A stretch of DNA of 10,177 nucleotides, taken from positions 1 through 10,177 of the forward strand of contig CAOKUH010000053.1 in the NCBI GenBank assembly GCA_948472605.1, written 5' to 3'. The position numbers and the translations under genes are program-made. The stretch comes from an uncultured Mycoplasmatota bacterium. GTDB taxonomy: Bacteria > Bacillota_I > Bacilli_A > RF39 > UBA660. The notes beneath the pieces are model-generated. The model was not told the origin of the DNA. It did no database searches and worked only from the letters and a program-made list of their open reading frames with translations. Shown one piece after another: positions 6,682 through 10,177 of the stretch (positions within the stretch are counted from its first letter, which is position 1; every line of letters starts with the position of its first letter).

Positions 6682-7686
6682 TTATTTAAACATTTTTTTG
6701 GCTGTTCGTAACATTTGGGCCGTATAGCCAACTTCATTATCATACCATGCAGCTATTTTTATCATTTGTTTGCCATCTACTTCTAATATTTTAGTTAGAG
6801 ATCCATCTACTAATGATCCACATCTTTTTCCAATTACATCACTTGAGACAATAGGATCAAAGGTAACTTTTAATGTATTGCTTTGGTTATTTATTAAAAC
6901 TTCATTTATATCACTTACAGTTACTTTTGTTTTAAGTTCTAATACTAAATCAACTAGTGAGCCATCACTTACAGGTACACGATATGCTAAACCATCTATT
7001 TTTCCTTTTAATGTAGGGATAACATTACCAATTGCATTTAGTACTCCAGTTGATGTTGGAATAATATTTTCTGCTGCTGCTCTTCCTCTTCTTTCTTTTA
7101 TGCCTTTTTTATGGGGAATATCTAGAGTTGTTTGGTCATTTGTATAAGCATGAATGGTACTCATGAATCCTTTTTCAATACCAAATTCATCATTTATAAC
7201 TTTTAAAATTGGGGCTAAACAATTTGTAGTACAAGATGCACCTGATATTATTCTGTCTTCATTAGTTAGTATATTATCATTTACACCATATACAATTGTT
7301 TTCATAGCATCTTTACTTGGTGCTGAGATAAGGACTTTTTTGGCTCCAGCAATAAGATGTTTTTCAGCGTCTTCTAATTTAGTAAATAAACCCGTACATT
7401 CTAATACTAAATCAACATCTAATTCGCCCCAAGGCAGAAATTCTGGGTCTCGTTCTTTATATACTTTAATTCTTTTACGTTCATTTATAACTAATTCATC
7501 ATCTTCATATTTTATTAAATCTTCATGAAATGAACGATGATTAGTATCATATTTTAGTAAGTATGCTAATTCTTCTGGATCCGTTAAGTCATTTATAGCA
7601 ACAATATCAAAATCTATGCCTGTAATCATTTCTCTAAATGCTACTCTTCCTATTCGACCAAATCCATTTATGGCTACTTTAATCAT
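6682..7686 (-). CDS. gapA: Glyceraldehyde-3-phosphate dehydrogenase, NAD-dependent type
   Basis: It oxidises and phosphorylates glyceraldehyde 3-phosphate to 1,3-bisphosphoglycerate in glycolysis, as a cytoplasmic tetramer. The 334-residue length is typical. The Rossmann motif is INGFGRIGR (6-14). INDLTD (31-36) matches NAD-specific glycolytic enzymes rather than NADP-dependent GapB. The catalytic region is SGASCTTNCLAP with nucleophile Cys152, and His179 lies in IHAYTNDQ. RGRAAAENIIPTSTG, the substrate-loop stretch AYRVPVSDGSLVDL and C-terminal WYDNEVGYTAQM are all present. The start ATG is preceded by GGAAAGGATT. It begins 16 bases after the nucleoside-kinase-like gene and ends 19 bases before pgk. 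No CggR-type repressor gene precedes it, unlike the gapA operons of many Bacilli. No motif is missing. Confidence 0.98.
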   Translation of the reverse strand: MIKVAINGFGRIGRVAFREMITGIDFDIVAINDLTDPEELAYLLKYDTNHRSFHEDLIKYEDDELVINERKRIKVYKERDPEFLPWGELDVDLVLECTGLFTKLEDAEKHLIAGAKKVLISAPSKDAMKTIVYGVNDNILTNEDRIISGASCTTNCLAPILKVINDEFGIEKGFMSTIHAYTNDQTTLDIPHKKGIKERRGRAAAENIIPTSTGVLNAIGNVIPTLKGKIDGLAYRVPVSDGSLVDLVLELKTKVTVSDINEVLINNQSNTLKVTFDPIVSSDVIGKRCGSLVDGSLTKILEVDGKQMIKIAAWYDNEVGYTAQMLRTAKKMFK

Positions 7687-7702
7687 TATATCAAATCCTT
7701 TC

Positions 7703-9340
7703 CTAACCTATAAATTCACGAAGTATTGAATCTTTACTTATATATTCACTAGATATTGGATAAAACCCTCTAAGTGAATCTATTAATCTTCTAGCCTCTT
7801 CAAAGTATGGAGAATCTTCTTTAACAGAATATAGTAATGGTTCTACAAATACTTTTAATACTCCTATTTCAAAAACATATGATGTGTTAATAACTATGTC
7901 TGCTTGATGAATATAAGGAAAAATATATTTTTCTTCTCCTTCTCTTACTTTTTGCCAAAGTTCAATTGTTCTAGAAACATTAGTTCCTCTTGTTCTATTA
8001 TCTCTAATTATTCTTCTTAAAAGTCTTAAATCAACTGTTGATACATAGTTATGACGATCTATGCTAAGAGGTATAAAAGGGCTTAAATAGATTTTATATT
8101 TGTATTTTTCATCTATATCACTGGTTAAATCATCATTTAAGCAATGCAAGCCTTCAATAAGCAATATACTATTTTCTTTAAGTTGAGATTTGTTTGAACT
8201 ACGATTTTTTTTCTTGATAACAAAATCATATACTGGTAAATTAACCGCTTTACCATTTAATAAGTTATTTAAATCTTGATTAAACATTTTGGTATCGATA
8301 GCTTCTAATGATTCATAATCATCTTCTCCAAATTCATTTTTGGGAATTTCTTCTAAATCTTTGTAATAGTCATCAACAGATATTGGAATTGTATTGTATC
8401 CAAGCGCTTTTAAATAACTGGATAATCTTTTAGTTGTAGTTGTCTTTCCAGTTGAAGATGGTCCAGATATTAAAACTATTTTTATATCTTTTTGTTCATG
8501 AATGATATTGGCAAGATGACTGATACTATCATTAAATATAAGTTCGTTTGCTTCAATTAATTCTTTGATTTTTCCTGAACTAACCTCCTCGTTTAATTCT
8601 GCTAAGTATGGTGTTCGCATTATTTTTAGCCAATCATGACCATTTTTAAATGTTTTTATAATGTTTTCATAATGGACGTATTCTGGTACTAAGCCATTTG
8701 TTCTGCTACTTGGATAGATTAAAACTATTTGATTGTTTCCTAGATACTTTAAATCAAATTTATTAATTTTTTGGGTACTATAGGGCATATCAGTATAGTA
8801 ATAGTTATAGTAATTTTTTAATTTATAGATACTTACTATGTCATTATTTTTATTATGAATATTTAAAGCTTTTTCATATTGATTGTGAGTTTCGAAATAG
8901 TGTATCGCTTCTTTTCTTCCAACATTATATTTAATTATTTTTTCATCGTTATTAATTATATTAGACATTTTTTCTTTTATTTTTATTAAATCTTCATTTT
9001 GAATATTAACGCCTTTTATTTCTGTCATTATTCCTTTGGGTACACTATTTAAAAAGTTTACTTCAGAATCTTTGAAGGCTTCTTTTACAGAAACTTCAAA
9101 GATAAATTTTAAGGCCGCTTGGTACATGCGATAACCATAAGGGTTTGTTACATCCAAAAAAGTTGCTGATGCATTTTTAGTTAATTTAGTAGTCATCGGC
9201 ATTATTTCATTATTTATTTTTACTCCTATTATATCGTTTGGCATTTTACTTTGATAGTATTCTGCTATTTTATAAACAGGTGTTCCATATGGAAAAACAT
9301 TTGTAGATCCATTTGGAAAGACAATTGTAATATCTTGCAT
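7703..9340 (-). CDS. TGS-domain uridine-kinase-like nucleoside kinase
   Basis: The fusion has a threonyl-tRNA-synthetase-like N-terminus and a phosphoribulokinase/uridine-kinase-family C-terminus, a known architecture in Firmicutes and Thermotogae. From the ATG at 9340 it has 545 residues. Residues ~2-65 form a TGS domain (DITIVFPNGS), and a second synthetase-like region holds HYFETHNQYEKA (~147-158). The kinase part has a P-loop GPSSTGKTTTTKR (~293-305), ISVDDYYKDL (~320-329) for catalysis, VYDF (~370), LLIEGLH as Walker B (~393-399) and the Arg-rich LRLLRRIIRDNRTRG lid (~438-452). It probably phosphorylates a nucleoside or related small molecule; the true substrate and the TGS ligand are unknown. 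An ATG 33 bases upstream (9373) has no ribosome binding site, whereas GAGGGG (9346-9351) sits five bases before 9340. The gene leads the glycolytic operon, 16 bases before gapA. Confidence 0.88.
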   Translation of the reverse strand: MQDITIVFPNGSTNVFPYGTPVYKIAEYYQSKMPNDIIGVKINNEIMPMTTKLTKNASATFLDVTNPYGYRMYQAALKFIFEVSVKEAFKDSEVNFLNSVPKGIMTEIKGVNIQNEDLIKIKEKMSNIINNDEKIIKYNVGRKEAIHYFETHNQYEKALNIHNKNNDIVSIYKLKNYYNYYYTDMPYSTQKINKFDLKYLGNNQIVLIYPSSRTNGLVPEYVHYENIIKTFKNGHDWLKIMRTPYLAELNEEVSSGKIKELIEANELIFNDSISHLANIIHEQKDIKIVLISGPSSTGKTTTTKRLSSYLKALGYNTIPISVDDYYKDLEEIPKNEFGEDDYESLEAIDTKMFNQDLNNLLNGKAVNLPVYDFVIKKKNRSSNKSQLKENSILLIEGLHCLNDDLTSDIDEKYKYKIYLSPFIPLSIDRHNYVSTVDLRLLRRIIRDNRTRGTNVSRTIELWQKVREGEEKYIFPYIHQADIVINTSYVFEIGVLKVFVEPLLYSVKEDSPYFEEARRLIDSLRGFYPISSEYISKDSILREFIG

Positions 9341-9345
9341 ATTTA

Positions 9346-9351
9346 CCCCTC
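9346..9351 (-). promoter_or_regulatory. Ribosome binding site that sets the nucleoside-kinase start
   Basis: GAGGGG on the minus strand, five bases before the ATG at 9340-9338. No comparable purine-rich site precedes the in-frame ATG at 9373, so the shorter protein is preferred. Confidence 0.75.
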
Positions 9352-9393
9352 GTATTCTAGTTAATTTTATCATATGTTAGTTATTTTTGTATA

Positions 9394-9412
9394 GAATATT
9401 TTGGAATATTTT
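9394..9412 (-). repeat. Tandem 10-base-period repeat in the leader of the glycolytic operon
   Basis: Two identical copies of GAATATTTT (plus strand, 9394-9402 and 9404-9412) spaced one helical turn apart, just downstream of the candidate promoter. The arrangement could be an operator, but in such AT-rich DNA chance is also plausible. Confidence 0.4.
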
Positions 9413-9416
9413 AGGA

Positions 9417-9444
9417 AATATAATAAAGTTGGCATTATTGTTTA
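9417..9444 (-). promoter_or_regulatory. Candidate promoter of the nucleoside kinase-gapA-pgk-tpiA operon
   Basis: Minus-strand TAAACA (9439-9444, 4 of 6 matches to TTGACA) lies 16 bases from TATATT (9417-9422). It sits between the upstream terminator and the first gene, where a promoter is needed. The region is AT-rich and weaker -10-like boxes occur nearer the gene (TATGAT at about 9367-9372), so the exact site is uncertain. Confidence 0.38.
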
Positions 9445-9449
9445 CATTT

Positions 9450-9476
9450 AAAAAGAATCTTATTTTAATAAGACTC
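9450..9476 (-). terminator. Hairpin terminator just after the variable-region gene
   Basis: On the minus strand GAGTCTTATT pairs with AATAAGATTC (9455-9476; 10 base pairs including one G-T, with at least a two-base loop), followed by five T. It starts seven bases after the stop codon. It fits a rho-independent terminator. Hairpins shortly after the variable region also occur in several DGR systems as DNA structures aiding retrohoming, so a dual role is possible. Confidence 0.72.
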
Positions 9477-9482
9477 TCATTT

Positions 9483-10177
9483 TTATACAGCAAGAACTAG
9501 GCGGAACGAAATGTTCGCGTCAGTACCACCAGTGATGCGGAAGAACGCAAAGGCACCAGACGCGACACCGCCGCTCCAATGACCACCGCGGCCGAACCAC
9601 GGGACAGCTGAGTAAACGAAGGAGGCGTAATCATAATACCAACTTGATTTATGTCTATTATTGCCATCTGGATCTCTAAAGTCTTGGAATGGTCCAAACT
9701 CTACTGTTCCATCTCCTAAGATTCTATGTTTATAATCTGTTTCACTTGATGATGCTCCATATACATCATAATATTTACTATTTATACTTGTATCTGTTAT
9801 TCCTGCACTTCCTGAAGTTATACTACTTCTTACTCCCATGACATATTCCCAAGCTCCACCTGACATATCATAGACTCCACTATAATTTCCTGTGGTACTT
9901 GCTACTACACTATTTGGATTTAAATAATTGATTGTATATGTTCCATCACTACCTAAACTCGTACTTTCATTTCTATTTCCTTCTATACTAGTTCCTCCGT
10001 TATGTCCAAGAGTTGGTTCTTCTACTCCTGCATATCCTGTTATATACGCATTATTATTGTTTATTCTTACACTTTCACTACTTCCATAACGACTATGTTG
10101 TAAATAAGTAACAGCTCCCCATTCTGTATTCTTCATCATATGACTATCTAATTCTCTTTTGTAATTGTAACTTGCAT
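9483..10177 (-). CDS. FGE-sulfatase/C-type-lectin-fold surface protein, probable DGR target (5' end outside window)
   Basis: The frame is open from the right edge to the TAA at 9485-9483, giving 231 visible residues. It runs past the Met at 10139: ASYNYKRELDSH precedes MMKNTEWGAVTYL without a stop, so the gene starts outside. The fold signature GVYDMSGGAWEYVMG (coded at about 9836-9880) matches the G.YDMSGNVWEW core of formylglycine-generating-enzyme-type C-type lectins. The C-terminus has WFGRGGHW, GAFAF and SFRLVLAV, the layout of DGR-diversified proteins. The region between is Ser/Thr/Asn/Gly-rich, as in surface proteins. Its 3' end is strikingly GC-rich and adenine-poor compared with the rest of the gene. 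No sulfatase-modifying activity is implied: the fold is used as a scaffold for a variable binding surface. Secretion or anchoring signals would lie in the missing N-terminal part. The ligand is unknown. Confidence 0.85.
   Translation of the reverse strand, partial: ASYNYKRELDSHMMKNTEWGAVTYLQHSRYGSSESVRINNNNAYITGYAGVEEPTLGHNGGTSIEGNRNESTSLGSDGTYTINYLNPNSVVASTTGNYSGVYDMSGGAWEYVMGVRSSITSGSAGITDTSINSKYYDVYGASSSETDYKHRILGDGTVEFGPFQDFRDPDGNNRHKSSWYYDYASFVYSAVPWFGRGGHWSGGVASGAFAFFRITGGTDANISFRLVLAV
9486..9630 (-). other. Putative DGR variable region (VR)
   Basis: The last ~145 coding bases are about 57-59% G+C, whereas flanking sequence is strongly AT-rich. On the coding strand only 14 of 145 bases are A (T on the plus strand), as expected if adenines of a template were replaced by random bases. 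Codons ending in C or T that could descend from AAC/AAT (AGC, GGC, GTC, CAT, ATC, ACT, GAC) are interspersed with fixed blocks encoding RGG, GAF and SFRLVL. The upstream boundary is set by the composition change near 9630; the template needed to define it exactly is not in the window. Confidence 0.78.

Noticed and set aside
6663..6743. A 27-codon upstream extension of pgk overlapping the gapA 3' end
   Set aside because: It matches no Pgk N-terminus, has no ribosome binding site, and the ATG at 6660-6662 has a good GGTGA site and the expected protein length.
6770..7528. Two plus-strand open frames (6770-7147 and 7154-7528) opposite gapA
   Set aside because: They are antisense to a fully conserved gapA, have no binding sites and resemble no protein; they are shadows of its codon pattern.
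9497..9697. A 66-codon minus-strand frame inside the variable-region gene
   Set aside because: It is an out-of-frame reading of the GC-rich island; the main frame carries the lectin-fold motifs through to a terminator.
1..10177. A DGR template repeat, reverse transcriptase, CRISPR array, tRNA/rRNA or insertion sequence
   Set aside because: Scanning both strands by eye, I found no second GC-rich near-copy of the variable region, no reverse-transcriptase motif, no regularly spaced repeats, no tRNA-like cloverleaf and no transposase.

Overview
The window reads as chromosomal DNA of a very AT-rich, low-GC Gram-positive bacterium (Bacillota). Strong AGGAGG-type ribosome binding sites, a clear Spo0A homologue and rho-independent terminators support this. 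Every Trp codon I checked is TGG, so the standard bacterial code applies. The small glycolytic genes and the type of surface proteins resemble uncultured gut lineages of genome-reduced Bacilli or Clostridia, but that placement is inference. All genes supported here lie on the minus strand, so the window is best read from high to low coordinates.

Right end (10177 to 9455): the 3' part of a gene for a protein with a formylglycine-generating-enzyme/C-type-lectin-like fold. Its last ~145 bases are about 57-59% G+C in an otherwise very AT-rich window, and adenine is depleted to about 10% on the coding strand. The encoded end carries the RGG...SFRLVL pattern. Together these are the hallmarks of the variable region of a diversity-generating retroelement (DGR) target. 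No template repeat or reverse transcriptase is in the window. A hairpin with a T-tract closes the gene.

Centre (9340 to 4702): a compact operon of a TGS-domain uridine-kinase-like nucleoside kinase, gapA, pgk and a divergent tpiA. Spacings are 16 and 19 bases, followed by a 26-base overlap if the upstream tpiA start is used. It ends at a hairpin terminator. These genes convert triose phosphates to 3-phosphoglycerate.

Left half (4651 to 1): spo0A, with its own -10 box and terminator, encodes the master response regulator of sporulation and stationary phase. Next is a membrane-anchored protein with a probable lysozyme/glucosaminidase-like extracellular domain, behind a near-consensus promoter. 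Then comes gpmI, which continues glycolysis to 2-phosphoglycerate, also with its own promoter. Twelve bases after gpmI starts a secreted protein with a cohesin-like domain and two cadherin-like beta-sandwich domains, running off the left edge in a poly-Asn tract. Enolase and pyruvate kinase are not in the window.
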